From Wurfbainia villosa (lineage: Eukaryota; Streptophyta; Magnoliopsida; Zingiberales; Zingiberaceae), in assembly GCA_025175895.1 (NCBI GenBank), contig CM045998.1, positions 13,067,153-13,131,152 of the forward strand: DNA of 64,000 nucleotides, given 5' to 3'. The notes under the pieces were generated by a model that ran no database searches, was not told the origin of the DNA, and worked only from the letters and a program-made list of their open reading frames with translations. This document shows positions 46,246-58,462 of the stretch, in pieces. Made by a program: the position numbers and the translations under genes. Each line of letters begins with the position of its first letter. Positions within the stretch are counted from its first letter, which is position 1.

Positions 46246-46353
46246 GAAGTCTAATGTTGTGTAATAAAGTCCCCCTATAATGACTTCAGATGGGTTTCTA
46301 ATAACTACTGCCCACTTGGCCATATCATCCACGCGGCCTGGCTACACTCCACT

Positions 46354-47290
46354 CGGCTATTCTCCTTGAGTATCGCTTATCGCAGCTGGTCCCAAGTACG
46401 GTCATTCGGTTTTCTCCTTGGGTATCGCTTATCACAGCTGGTCCCAAGTACAACCATTTGATTTTCTCCTTGGGTATCGCTTACTACAGCTGATCCTAAG
46501 TATTCTTCCATTCGGCTATTCTCCTTGGGTATCGCTTATCACAGCTGGTCCTAAGTACAACCATTCGGTTTTCTCCTTGGGTATCGCTTACTACAGCTGG
46601 TCCCAAGTATTCTTCTATTCGACTATTCTCCTTGGGTATCGCTTATCACACCTGGTCCCAAGTACAACCATTCGATTTTCTCCTTGGGCATCACTTACTA
46701 CAGCTAGTCCCAAGTATTCTTCCATTCGGCTATTCTCCTTGGGTATCGCTTATCACAGCTGGTCCCAAGTACAACCATTCGATTTTCTCCTTGGGTATCG
46801 ATTACTATAGTTGGTCCCAAGTATTCTTCCATTCGGCTATTCTCCTTAGGTATCGCTTATCACAGCTGGTCCCAAGTACAACCATTCGATTTTCTCCTTG
46901 GGTATCGCTTACTACAGCTGGTCCCAAGTATTCTTCCATTCGGTTATTCTCCTTGGGTATCGCTTATCACAGTTGGTCCCAAGTATAACCATTCGACTAT
47001 TCTCCTTAGGTATCACTTATCACAGTTGGTTCCAAGTACAACCATTCGATTTTCTCCTTGGGTATCGCTTACTACAGCTGGTCCCAAATATTCTTCCATT
47101 AGACTATTCTCCTTGGGTATCGCTTATCACAGCTGATCCCAAGTATAACAATTTGATTTTCTCCTTGGGTATCGTTTACTACAGCTGGTCCCAAGTATTC
47201 TTCCATTCGACTATTCTCCTTGGGTATCACTTATCACAGCTGGTCCCAAGTATTCTCCATTCGATTTTCTCCTTGGATATCGCTTATTCC
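46354..47290 (+). repeat. Tandem array of about 55-bp units in G2
   Basis: About 17 units are built on TTCTCCTTGGGTATCGCTTA, then (TCA/CTA)CAGCTGGTCCCAAGTA, alternating between two spacer forms (CAACCATTCGATT and TTCTTCCATTCGGCTA). Each unit contains CTTGGG and CCCAAG about 20 bases apart, which could form a stem. The long open frames over it are repeat artefacts. Confidence 0.88.
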
Positions 47291-49516
47291 CTGTGGGAGC
47301 TATTCACTATAGATGATCTCGAGTCCGGTCGTTCGACCCTTCTCCGAATATTACACATGACAACCGATCCTAAGTGATCCTAACTCGGCCTTCGGTCCCT
47401 GATATTGATTATCTTTCTGGTCGAGCCTCTCATTATTTAAATTGCAATGAAGGTACGTTCAACATGATTGTTATGTTTCGAATGTGATTAGATATTGGGA
47501 AATTTTTGGCAAATCGAACAAAGACACTTCGTTTCGAAAAATAGATTTTTTGCATTCGGAAATGTACCCATACAAAAGATGTCACTATGACTACAAAATT
47601 TACTAAAAGAATCATAAACTAAAAGCTAAACAAAATTAGACTATTGAGGGGAGGGGGGCTCGAGTGTTGAATCGGGCGTCTTGTCGATTAGACGCTGCAG
47701 ATCCAGGAACTCAGTAGAGGTCCCTTCGGGGGGATAGCCGACCTCCTTAATGTGTCGGATGATCCCCTCATACCCTATCTCCAGGAGGTCGAGGGTACGA
47801 CCTCCTAGGATATCGGAGAACTCCTCGGAAGCAAGGAATGCCTTCTTCCGGTTCTCTCACCGGCCTTCTTCGCCCGCCCGGTATGAGAGCAGCTCCTCCT
47901 TAGCCTTCTCGGCTCGGTCAACTAGCTTGTCCCGATGTTTGGCCTCGAACTCTGCCTGAGCATCTTTGATTTGCTCAGATTGCAGTAGTCTGGCCTCAGC
48001 TTCCTCGACTCGGGCTTTGAATTCCTCCGCCTTCGCAACTTTAACTCGTAGCGCCTCTATCTCGGATGTCTGGCGCTCTAGTTCCTGCATCTTGAGCCAG
48101 AGGTCATCCTCGAAGCGGAGTGCTCTGGTCCGAAAGACGGTCGTTTCGGATTGGGCCAGGCCGAGCTCCGCTTCCTTGTCCCGGAGCCGAGTCGTGAGGC
48201 CCACCACCTGAGCCCGCATTTGCTGGAAGGTGGCGGTCAGGGGAGGCAGGCGAGCCATCAACTCTAGGTGGTACCCCCAAAATTTCAAAAAAGAAAGAAT
48301 AGTAGGGTTAGCCGAAGTAATAGAACTTAATCACAAAAAGTGAGAATGACACCGTTAGGAGAATGCTTACCTTGACCAGATGGGTATTCATCTCGTCGCT
48401 GATCGCCGAGAAAATCCAGGATGGATTTCCCCTTGGTCGAGTCGCTGATGGTGTCTCGAATTTCTTGAAGAAAACCCCAGGACGGTCGCTCCTGACTTGG
48501 TCGCGGCCGGCCTAACACCTTTGGAAGAGGGCTTGGATTGTGAGAACGAGAGGAGGAAGGTTCTTCTGGAGGCGGAGGGGCTCTCGGATACTCCTCTAGC
48601 GGGGGTTTCGGGACATCCAACCCTGTGTTGCTGGGTCCCTCGCCGCTTGGTCCCTTGCCACTCGGCTCGGCTGAAAGCCGAGGACTTGGGTGAGGGGAGG
48701 AGTGCTGGGATGGGCTCCCTTCCACGGAGGAGAGCACCACACGACTTTTCTTGCGTCGTCTCCGCTGCTCCTCTGAGTCCCCTGAACTTATCACCTCGGC
48801 CACCATGGAGGGCCGAGGTGGAGGGGGAACATCCGAGCCAGCCTCCTCGGGCATCTCGGAAGGAGCATCCTCAGGAGGGAGCACTTGGGCCCGCTTCCAC
48901 TTCAGCTTCTTGCTGATGGAGGTCCGAAACATGTCTTCAGCTGTCATGAGAAGAGAAACCTGGTTAGTAAATAAAAATAAGATAAAAGGGGAGAGTAAGA
49001 CGAAGGTTCTTTGTAACGCTCGTAAAATTTCTAGCAATTTTACAAGAATTTTTGGTTGATTATGATGGGCCTTATGTGAGCTCTTTCAAAAATAAAAGAA
49101 AATGAGCCAAAAAGGATGCAAAACCTAGGAATTGAACCCCAAACCTCTAGAGATAGCCAAGCCCTATAGATGCATCCAATAACCAGAAGCCCAGCAGGGT
49201 TGTACTATTAGAGGAATATGGGAAATTATAGTTAGGGTTAAGGGAGACTAAGGGACTCTTCAAGTGAATAAATAGGGGGAATGAGAAGACATGAGTGATC
49301 AAATTGCTTTTCTCTCCTCTCATCTTCTTCCTCACCGAGCCCTAAAGCTCCCCCCTTTTCATCCTTTGTCCAAAACTCATCCAAGCAAGAAGAAGGCTAG
49401 GTTTGGCTTCCCTTAGGTCATCTTCCAACTAAAAGCAAAGCGAAGGATGTAAGTATCCCCTCACCTGGATACAAGTAGCTTTTCGATTGAAGTTGTTATG
49501 TCAAACTCTCCATGAA

Positions 49517-50140
49517 CCATTCGGCCAAGTCCTTTACTTGAGTTTTCAATGAAGTTCTATGCCATACCTTGTATGTATATGATGATGTTAGGATGCTAGA
49601 TGGATTAGGTTAAGAGTTTAACCCTAAAAGCCCCAAGGAACCATTCGGCCAAGTCCTTTACTTGAGTTTTCAATGAAGTTCTATGTCATACCTTGTATGT
49701 ATATGATGATGTTAGGATGCTAGATGGATTAGGTTAAGAGTTTAACCCTAAAAGCCCCAAGGAACCATTCGGCCAAGTCCTTTACTTGAGTTTTCAATGA
49801 AGTTCTATGTCATACCTTGTATGTATATGATGATGTTAGGATGCTAGATGGATTAGGTTAAGAGTTTAACCCTAAAAGCCCCAAGGAACCATTCGGCCAA
49901 GTCCTTTACTTGAGTTTTCAATGAAGTTCTATGTCATACCTTGTATGTATATGATGATGTTAAGATGCTAGATGGATTAGGTTAAGAGTTTAACCCTAAA
50001 AGCCCCAAGGGACCATTCGGCCAAGACCACAACTAGGGCTTACCATGAAGATCCATGCTAAATCTCGTATGAATATGATGATGATAGGATGCTAGATAGA
50101 TTAGGTTAAGAGTTTAACCCTAAAAGCCCCAAGGGACCAT
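49517..50140 (+). repeat. 124-bp tandem repeat in the G3 LTR
   Basis: Units starting CCATTCGGCCAAGTCCTTTA recur at 49517, 49641, 49765 and 49889, then a diverged fifth unit follows. The matching array in the 3' LTR begins at 55777. Confidence 0.9.
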
Positions 50141-50172
50141 TCGGCCAAGGCCCCTAATGTGATCTTTATGCC

Positions 50173-50515
50173 ATGCTTTAAGTGAGTTTATGATAACTTG
50201 TGATGTTAAATGATGCTAGATGAAGATAACATGCTCTAGGTTAGGATAACATGTGTTTTATGCTTTAAGTGAGTTCATGATAACTTGTGATGTTAAATGA
50301 TGCTAGATGAAGATAACATGCTCTAGGTTAGGTTAACATGTGTTTTATGCTTTAAGTGAGTTCATGATAACTTGTGATGTTAAATGATGCTAGATGAAGA
50401 TAACATGCTCTAGGTTAGGTTAACATGTGTTTTATGCTTTATGTGAGTTCATGATAACTTGTGATGTTAAATGATGCTAGATGAAGATAACATGCTCTAG
50501 GTTAGGTTTGAAATG
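50173..50515 (+). repeat. 87-bp tandem repeat in the G3 LTR
   Basis: Four units of ATGCTTTAAGTGAGTTCATG...TTAGGTTAACATGTGTTTT. The copy in the 3' LTR is about 56433-56770. Confidence 0.88.
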
Positions 50516-50734
50516 AGTTCATGCCATGTTTGATGTTAGAAGAAGATAAAATGTCCCATGCCATGCTTTATATGTTAAAGAATTAACATGTGTTTTAGTT
50601 AGACTATACATATATATAAGTTGTTTGGTGTTTAAAATTTTGATAGAGCTCCATGCAGTTTAGGTCACCCCATGTATACTTGCTCATGATGCTTATGCCT
50701 TATGTCATGCCCTATATGTGTGTGATATTTATGA

Positions 50735-51025
50735 TATGTTTATGAAGTGAAAGATGATATGTTTATGAAACGAAATATGATATGTATTTATGAAATGAAA
50801 TATGATATGGTTATGAAATGAAATATGATATGTTTATGAAGTGAAATATGATATGTTTATGAAATGGAATATGATGTGTTTATGAAATGAAATATGATAT
50901 GGTTATGACATGAAATATGATATGTTTATGAAGTGAATATGATCTGTTTATGAAATGAAATATGATATGTTTATGAGATAAAATATGATATGTTTATGAA
51001 ATGAAATATGATATGTTATGATAAG
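50735..51025 (+). repeat. About 23-bp tandem repeat in the G3 LTR
   Basis: About 12 units of GATATGTTTATGAAATGAAA plus TAT with small changes. The copy in the 3' LTR is about 56994-57285. Confidence 0.85.
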
Positions 51026-51089
51026 AAGCATGTATGTATTTTACTTTCTGCATGGCTTGTACCAGGACCCTAACAAGGTCCAAAGGGAT

Positions 51090-51320
51090 GGGCTCCTGAG
51101 TTGCCCTAGGCCGATGGACTAAGATCGGGCCTAGGATGGGCTTCTATGTTATGATTGCCCCTAGGTCGACGGACTAAGATCGGGCCTAGTACGGGATGGG
51201 CTCCCAGATGCCTTAGGCCGACGGACTAAGATCGGGCATAGGATGGACTTCTATGTTATGATGATGTACCCTAGGTCGACGGACTAAGATCGGGCCTAGT
51301 AACCTAGTAGGTTCGAGACT
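51090..51320 (+). repeat. CGACGGACTAAGATCGGGCCTAG repeats in the G3 LTR
   Basis: Four units of about 60 bases each carry a GACGGACTAAGATCGGGCCT core and a preceding CCCTAGG or CTTAGGC half. The copy in the 3' LTR is about 57360-57565. Confidence 0.8.
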
Positions 51321-51458
51321 TGCTACCTCAGGTCTATTTAGGGATGCGCGCTATGATGATGATGATGTGGTACAATATCGGGCCCAATATGTTGAGAGTT
51401 ATGTTCAAATACCTATGATATATGTTTTTGAAGAGCATCCTGCATATACCTTTATGTT

Positions 51459-51735
51459 ATGATTGCTTATGTTATATATGTTACATGTTATGTTTGCTTA
51501 TGTTATATATGTTATATGTTATGTTTGCTTATATGTTATGAATGTTTACATGCTTATGTTATATGTGTTGCATGTTATGTTTGCTTATATGTTATGAATG
51601 TTTACATGCTTATGTTATATGTGTTGCATGTTATGTTTGCTTATGTTACATATGCTACATGTTATGTTTGCTTATGTCATATATGTTACATGTTATGTTT
51701 GCTTATATGTTATGAATGTTTACATGCTATGCTTA
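51459..51735 (+). repeat. 31-bp tandem repeat in the G3 LTR
   Basis: TTGCTTATGTTATATATGTT then ACATGTTATGT repeats with variants. The 3' LTR array (57717-58045) has two extra units, which accounts for the length difference of 61 bases between the LTRs. Confidence 0.85.
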
Positions 51736-52144
51736 ATGTCGATGTATGATTTTGTGAGTAGGACAGGATCTTACTAAACCTATGTGCTTATAGTTTATTT
51801 TCCCTTGTACTGCAGATAAGGGTAAAGGGTGGATAAACTAAAGGGAGCAGCAGGAGGGGCAAAGTGTGTGTGGTAGTGGCATGGTGGAGGAGATCTGTTA
51901 TGACCGTTGTGCATGTTTTCCTTAAGATGATTTGTTTATGGACTTGAATTAAGCACTAAGTACTTACGAAATAACGATGCATGCTCTATGTTAAGAAGAA
52001 GTACCTACGAAATGACGATGCATGTTTATGTTTAAAAGAAAAAAAATATGTCTAAAGTCTTCCGCTGTAAGTAGTACGATGTATGTATGTACGATCGCGT
52101 CGCGCCGCCCTTTCGGACCCTAGGAAAGGGCGGGCGTGACAGGT

Positions 52145-52156
52145 TGGTATCAGAGC
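52145..52156 (+). other. Primer-binding site of G3
   Basis: TGGTATCAGAGC, complementary to initiator tRNA-Met, lies three bases after the LTR. Confidence 0.9.
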
Positions 52157-52583
52157 AGATCTGTCTTTCCACTACACACACATCAAGCTCCAAATCCTGC
52201 CGCTCCAAGTAAGAATTTCTATGCCTACTTTATTTCTTTCATGTATGATAACAAATGCCTCTAGCTTAAATATGCCTGAAAATATGTATGCCTGAAATAT
52301 GTAAGATAACCTTATGCTAGCTTTTAGTTTAACCATGCCTAGCTAAATGAACTAGCTTTTAGTTTAACCATGCATAGATAAACGAACGATAAACTTATAC
52401 TAGCCTTACTCTAATATGTGAAGATAACCATGGATGGAAGACGTAGTAATAGGGTCGATGAGATAGTAATATAGGGAAGACGTAGTAATAGGGTCGATGA
52501 GATAGTAATATATGGAAGACGTAGTAATAGAGTCAATGAGACAGTACCCCACCTGCTCTTATGCATGTGGTTACTGAACTCCA
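52157..52583 (+). other. G3 leader remnant with a short tandem repeat
   Basis: Leader sequence is followed by about three units of GAAGACGTAGTAATAGGGTC plus GATGAGATAGTAATAT (52437-52540), then directly by RT. No gag or protease motif is seen. Confidence 0.7.
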
Positions 52584-55235
52584 GTACTGTTGGTGAAGAA
52601 GAAAGACTGGTCTATGCAAATGTGCATAGACTACCGAGCGCTAAATAATGTGACGATCAAGAATAGGTACCCTTTACCACGGATTGACGACATGTTCGAC
52701 TAGTTAAAGGGTGCCACCGTCTTCTCTCATATTGACCTGAGGTCTGGCTATCATCAAGTAAAAGTGAAATCAGATGATATACCAAAGACGACCTTCCGGA
52801 CAAGATATGGACATTACGAGTTCGTAGTTATGCCCTTCGGAGTGACGAATGCACTTGCTCTTCTCATGGATTTGATGAATCGGGTATTCTCGGCATTCCT
52901 CGACAAGTTTGTGATCGTCTTCATCGACGACATACTGATATATTCGAGAACCCCAGAAGAGCACACAGAACACCTGAATGTGGTATTACAGATTCTTCGG
53001 GAAAAGCAGTTGTATGCAAAGTTCTTCAAATGCGAGTTCTGGCTCGAACAAGTATCATTTTTGGGCCATGTTATATCCAAGCACGGAGTGATGGTAGACT
53101 TAATAAAGATTGAAGACGTGAGTAACTGGAACCGACCAAAGAATGCCAGCGAGGTCAAAAGCTTTCTTGGGCTAGCAAGCTACTACAGGAAGTTTGTAGA
53201 GAACTTCTCCAGGATTGCAGCCTCTATGACAGTCCTCACTAGAAAGAACAAGAAATATGAATGGACGGACGCCTGGGAGAGGAGTTTCATAGAATTGAAA
53301 AGGAGACTGACCAGCGCTCCAATCCTTTCTCTTCCTTAACAAGAACGGCTTCGAAGTACATGTGCGGTGGCCTTCCAAGTCGGGACTCGGAGCTGTACTC
53401 ATGCAGAATGACAAGGTCATTGCCTATGCCTCTAGGCAACTCAAGGAACATGAAAGGAATTATCCCACCCACGATTTAGAGCTAGCGGTCGTGGTCTTTG
53501 CTCTCAAAACATGGAGGCATTACCTATATGGAGCTCAGTGTTGGATTTATACAGACCACCAGAGTCTGAAATATTTCTTCACACAGAAGGACCTGAACAT
53601 GAGACAACGCAGATGGCTCGAGCTCGTCAAGGATTATGACTGCGAGATCTTCTACCATCCGGGGAAAGCAAACAAGGTGGCTGATGCACTCAGCAGGAAG
53701 TCCTGCGCCACCTTGATGTCTCTATCAGTGTTATCTCGACCCTTAGAAAAGGAGATTATGCGTTACGGGGTTGAAATCATTTCCGAACAGCTCTTGACCA
53801 TGACGATAGCACCGACGCTGTTCGACGATATATTGGAAAAACAAGCCCGTGACCCAAGCATTCAGAGGATCAAGCAAGAGGTCCTAGAAGGAAAGGACGA
53901 TGGGTTTCGTATCTCTGATAGTGGAGTACTCTACCTCAGGGATCGCTTGTGTATTCCCGATGATCTAGAGTTACGGAAGAAGATATTTGAGGAACCTCAC
54001 GGAACTCCTTATGCGATGCATCCTGGAACCACCAAGATGTACTAAGACCTGAAAAGCAAATTCTGGTGGTTCGGAATGAAAAGAGATGTGGCTCAGTATG
54101 CCGATTACACACACGACGCGGAGGGTTAAAGCGAGAACACCGAGACACGGAGGAACACTGCGCACAATCCAGTTCGAATGGAAGTGGGAAGATATTTTTA
54201 TGGATTTCATCTCAGGATTGCCCAAGACGACAAACGGATATGATGCTATATGGGTAATTATGGACCGATTGACAAAGTCTGCCCACTTCTTAGCAATCAA
54301 GATGACCTATTCGACTGAGCAACTGGCTCAATTATATGCTAAGGAAAATATCAGATTACATGGGATTCTTAAGACCATCATTTTTGACAGAGATGGTCGT
54401 TTTATTTCCCATTTCTGGGAGTGTGTTCAGAAGGCACTCGGCACGAAGCTATTGTTCAGTACCGCCTTCCATCCTCAGACGGATGAGGAGAAAGAGTAAA
54501 TCAAGTACTGGAGGATATGTTACGAGCTTGTGCCCTGGATTTCAAAGGTAGCTGGTGCCGATACTTATGTTTGGCAGAATTCGCCTACAACAATAGCTAC
54601 CAAGCTACTATCGGAATGACACCCTACGAGGCTTTATACGGGAGGAAATGTAGATCTCCTATATGCTGGTACGAGGGTGGTGAAAAGAAAGGGATGGGAC
54701 TCCAGACAGACTTCATTGACGACACCACCCGGGCTATCTAGAACATCCGTCAAAGAATTGAAGCTCGAGGCCTGAAAAGAGCTATGCAGATATGCGGCAT
54801 AGACCGTTAGAATTCGAAGTCGGGGACTTGGTATTCCTCAAGGTGGCCCCTATGAAGGGAGTGATGAGATTCGGAAGGAAGGGTAAGCTGAGTCCACGCT
54901 ATGTGGGAGCGTATTTGATATTGAAGAGAGTTGGCAAGGTAGCTTACGAGCTGGAGCTGCCTCAAGAGATGTCGGCTATCCACAACGTATTCCATGTTTC
55001 GATGCTCAGGAAGTGCATTTCCAGTGCGGACCAAATGATCGAGCCACAAACAGTACAAGTTCAAGAGGACCTGAGTTATGAAAGTTGGCCTATCCAGATA
55101 CTCGATCGAGAAGTCAAGCGACTAAGGCACAAATAGGTGCCCTTAGTAAAGGTCCTGTGGCAAAATCAATGGTACGAAGAAGCTACCTGGGAATGCGAGG
55201 AGGACATGAAACAGAAGTACCCAGAATTATTCTAA
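52584..55235 (+). pseudogene. G3 pol (RT, RNase H, integrase, chromodomain-like end)
   Basis: RT opens within VLLVKKKD (52584) and shows MCIDYRALNN, FRTRYGHYEFVVMPFGVTNA and catalytic FIDDILIYS (52921-52947). A TAG lies at 52701-52703 and a stop/frameshift at about 53337-53360. RNase H includes AYASRQLKEHERNYPTHDLE and YTDHQSLKYFF, ending VADALSRK (about 53680-53703). Integrase has a damaged zinc region: HPGTTKMY and WWFGMKRDVAQY remain, but the C-x2-C part is lost near 54100-54180. The catalytic core shows MDFISGLPK (54199-54225), FDRDGRFISH and HPQTDEEKE. After further frame breaks the C-terminus carries PIQILDREVKRLR and WECEEDMKQKYPELF, the chromodomain-like tail. TAA is at 55233-55235. 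It is not functional as it stands. Confidence 0.87.
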
Positions 55236-55271
55236 GTTTCGAGGACGAAACTTTTAAAAGGTATGAAGGAT

Positions 55272-58200
55272 TGTAACGCCCATAAAATTTCTAGCAATTT
55301 TACAAGAATTTTTGGTTGATTATGATGGGCCTTATGTGGGCTCTTTCAAAAATAAAAGAAAATGAGCCAAAAAGGATGCAAAACCTAGGAATTGAACCCC
55401 AAATCTCTAGAGATAGTCAAGCCCTATAGATGCATCCAATAACCAGAAGCCCAGCAGGGTTGTACTATTAGAGGAATATGAAAAATTATAGTTAGGGTTA
55501 AGGGAGACTAAGGGACTCTTCAAGTGAATAAATAGGGGGAATAAGGAGACATGAGTGATCAAATTGCTTTTCTCTCCTCTCATCTTCTTCCTCACCGAAC
55601 CCTAAAGCTCCCCCCTTTTCATCCTTTGTCCGAAACTCATCCAAGCAAGAAGAAGGCTAGGTTTGGCTTCCCTTAGGTCATCTTCCAACTAAAAGCAAAG
55701 CGAAGGATGTAAGTATCCCCTCACCTACATACAAGTAGCTTTTCGATTGAAGTTGTTATGTCAAACTCTCCATGAACCATTCGGCCAAGTCCTTTACTTG
55801 AGTTTTCAATGAAGTTCTATGCCATACCTTGTATGTATATGATGATGTTAGGATGCTAGATGGATTAGGTTAAGAGTTTAACCCTAAAATCCCCAAGGAA
55901 CCATTCGGCTAAGTCCTTTACTTGAGTTTTCAATGAAGTTCTATGTCATACCTTGTATGTATATGATGATGTTAGGATGCTAGATGGATTAGGTTAAGAG
56001 TTTAACCCTAAAATCCCCAAGGAACCATTCGGCCAAGTCCTTTACTTGAGTTTTCAATGAAGTTCTATGTCATACCTTGTATGTATATGATGATGTTAGG
56101 ATGCTAGATGGATTAGGTTAAGAGTTTAACCCTAAAAGCCCCAAGGAACCATTCGGCCAAGTCCTTTACTTGAGTTTTCAATGAAGTTCTATGCCATACC
56201 TTGTATGTATATGATGATGTTAGGATGCTAGATGGATTAGGTTAAGAGTTTAACCCTAAAAGCCCCAAGGGACCATTCGGCCAAGACCACAACTAGGGCT
56301 TACCATGAAGATCCATGCTAAATCTTGTATGAATATGATGATGATAGGATGCTAGATGGATTAGGTTAAGAATTTGACCCTAAAAGCCCCAAGGGACCAT
56401 TCGGCCAAGGCCCCTAATGTGATCTTTATGCCATGCTTTAAGTGAGTTCATGATAACTTGTGATGTTAAATGATGCTAGATGAAGATAACATGCTCTAGG
56501 TTAGGATAACATGTGTTTTATGCTTTAAGTGAGTTCATGATAACTTGTGATGTTAAATGATGCTAGATGAAGATAACATGCTCTAGGTTAGGTTAACATG
56601 TGTTTTATGCTTTAAGTGAGTTCATGATAACTTGTGATGTTAAATGATGCTAGATGAAGATAACATGCTCTAGGTTAGGTTAACATGTGTTTTATGCTTT
56701 ATGTGAGTTCATGATAACTTGTGATGTTAAATGATGCTAGATGAAGATAACATGCTCTAGGTTAGGTTTGAAATGAGTCCATGCCATGTTTGATGTTAGA
56801 AGAAGATAAAATGTCCCATGCCATGCTTTATACGTTAAAGAATTAACATGTGTTTTAGTTAGACTATACATATATATAAGTTGTTTGGTGTTTAAAATTT
56901 TGATAGAGCTCCATGCAGTTTAGGTCACCCCATGTATACTTGCTCATGATGCTTATGCCTTATGTCATGCCCTATATGTGTGTGATATTTATGATATGTT
57001 TATGAAGTGAAAGATGATATGTTTATGAAACGAAATATGATATGTGTTTATGAAATGAAATATGATATGGTTATGAAATGAAATATGATATGTTTATGAA
57101 GTGAAATATGATATGTTTATGAAATGGAATATGATGTGTTTATGAAATGAAATATGATATGGTTATGACATGAAATATGATATGTTTATGAAGTGAATAT
57201 GATCTGTTTATGAAATGAAATATGATATGTTTATGAGATGAAATGTGATATGTTTATGAAATGAAATATGATATATTATGATAAGAAGCATGTATGTATT
57301 TTACCTTCTGCATGGCTTGTACCAGGACCCTAACAAGGTCCAAAGGGATGGGCTCCTGAGTTGCCCTAGGCCGACGGACTAAGATCGGGCCTAGGATGGG
57401 CTTCTATGTTATGATTGCCCCTAGGTCGACGGACTAAGATCGGACCTAGTACGGGATGAGCTCCCAGATGCCCTATGCCAACGGACTAAGATCGTGCCTA
57501 GGATGAGCTTCTATGTTATGATGATGGCCCCTAGGTCGACGGACTAAGATCGGGCCTAGTAACCTAGTAGGTTCGAGACTTGCTACCTCATGTCTATTTA
57601 GAGATGCACGCTATGATGATGATGATGTGGTACAATGTAGAGCCCAATATGTTGAGAGTTATGTTCAAATACCTATGATATATGTTTTCGAAGAGCATCC
57701 TGCATATACCTTTATGTTATGATTGCTTATGTTATATATGTTACATGTTATGTTTGCTTATGTTATATATGTTACATGTTATGTTTGCTTATGTTATATA
57801 TGTTACATGTTATGTTTGCTTATGTTATATATGTTACATGTTATGTTTGCTTATATGTTATGAATGTTTACATGCTTATGTTATATGTGTTGCATGTTAT
57901 GTTTGCTTATATGTTATGAATGTTTACATGCTTATGTTATATGTGTTGCATGTTATGTTTGCTTATGTTACATATGCTACATGTTATGTTTGCTTATGTC
58001 ATATATGTTACATGTTATGTTTGCTTATATGTTATGAATGTTTACATGCTATGCTTAATGTCGATGTATGGTTTTGTGAGTAGGACAAGATCTTACTAAG
58101 CCTATATGCTTATAGTTTATTTTCCCTTGTACTGCAGATAAGGGTAAAGGGTGGATAAACTAAAGGGAGCAGCAGGAGGGGCAAAGTGTGTGTGGTAGTG

Positions 58201-58462
58201 GCATGGTGGAGGAGATCTGTTATGACCCTTGTGCATGTTTTCCTTAAGATGATTTGTTTATGGACTTGAATTAAGCACTAAGTACTTACGAAATAATGAT
58301 GCATGCTCTATGTTAAGAAGAAGTACCTACGAAATGACGATGCATGTTTATGTTTAAAAGAAAAAAAAATGTCTAAAGTCTTCCGCTGTAAGTAGTACGA
58401 TGTATGTATGTACGATCGCGTCGCGCCGCCCTTTCGGACCCTAGGAAAGGGCGGGCGTGACA
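55272..58462 (+). repeat. 3' LTR of G3
   Basis: 3191 bases, beginning TGTAACGCCCATAAAAT and ending GCGTGACA. It carries all the tandem arrays of the 5' copy, with two extra 31-bp units. Confidence 0.9.

Larger units (their letters stand above)
49012..52141 (+). repeat. 5' LTR of G3
   Basis: 3130 bases. The left fifth is unique. The rest is largely made of at least five different tandem repeat families, listed separately. The end is rich in GC (CGCGTCGCGCCGCCC) before TGACA. Confidence 0.9.
49012..58462 (+). mobile_element. Ty3/Gypsy element G3 (Tekay/Del-like) with LTRs over 3 kb, lacking gag and protease
   Basis: It begins TGTAACGC and ends GGGCGTGACA. The target duplication TTCTT is exact at 49007-49011 and 58463-58467. 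LTRs are 3130 and 3191 bases. The internal region of 3130 bases has an initiator-methionine primer site, then goes to RT almost directly; gag and protease are absent. After integrase the frame holds a chromodomain-like C-terminus typical of the Tekay/Del chromoviruses. About ten differences are visible by eye in the first 390 LTR bases, so insertion is fairly recent. Confidence 0.9.

Noticed and set aside
46418..47377. Three overlapping open frames with repeated peptides (GIAYHSWSQV-like)
   Set aside because: They are translations of the 55-bp tandem array; the same peptide phrases recur in all three plus frames, as expected of a repeat with unit lengths not divisible by three.
51459..58083. 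Cysteine/tyrosine-rich frames at 51459-51749 and 57682-58083 that look like small membrane proteins
   Set aside because: They translate the 31-bp AT-rich array inside the G3 LTRs.
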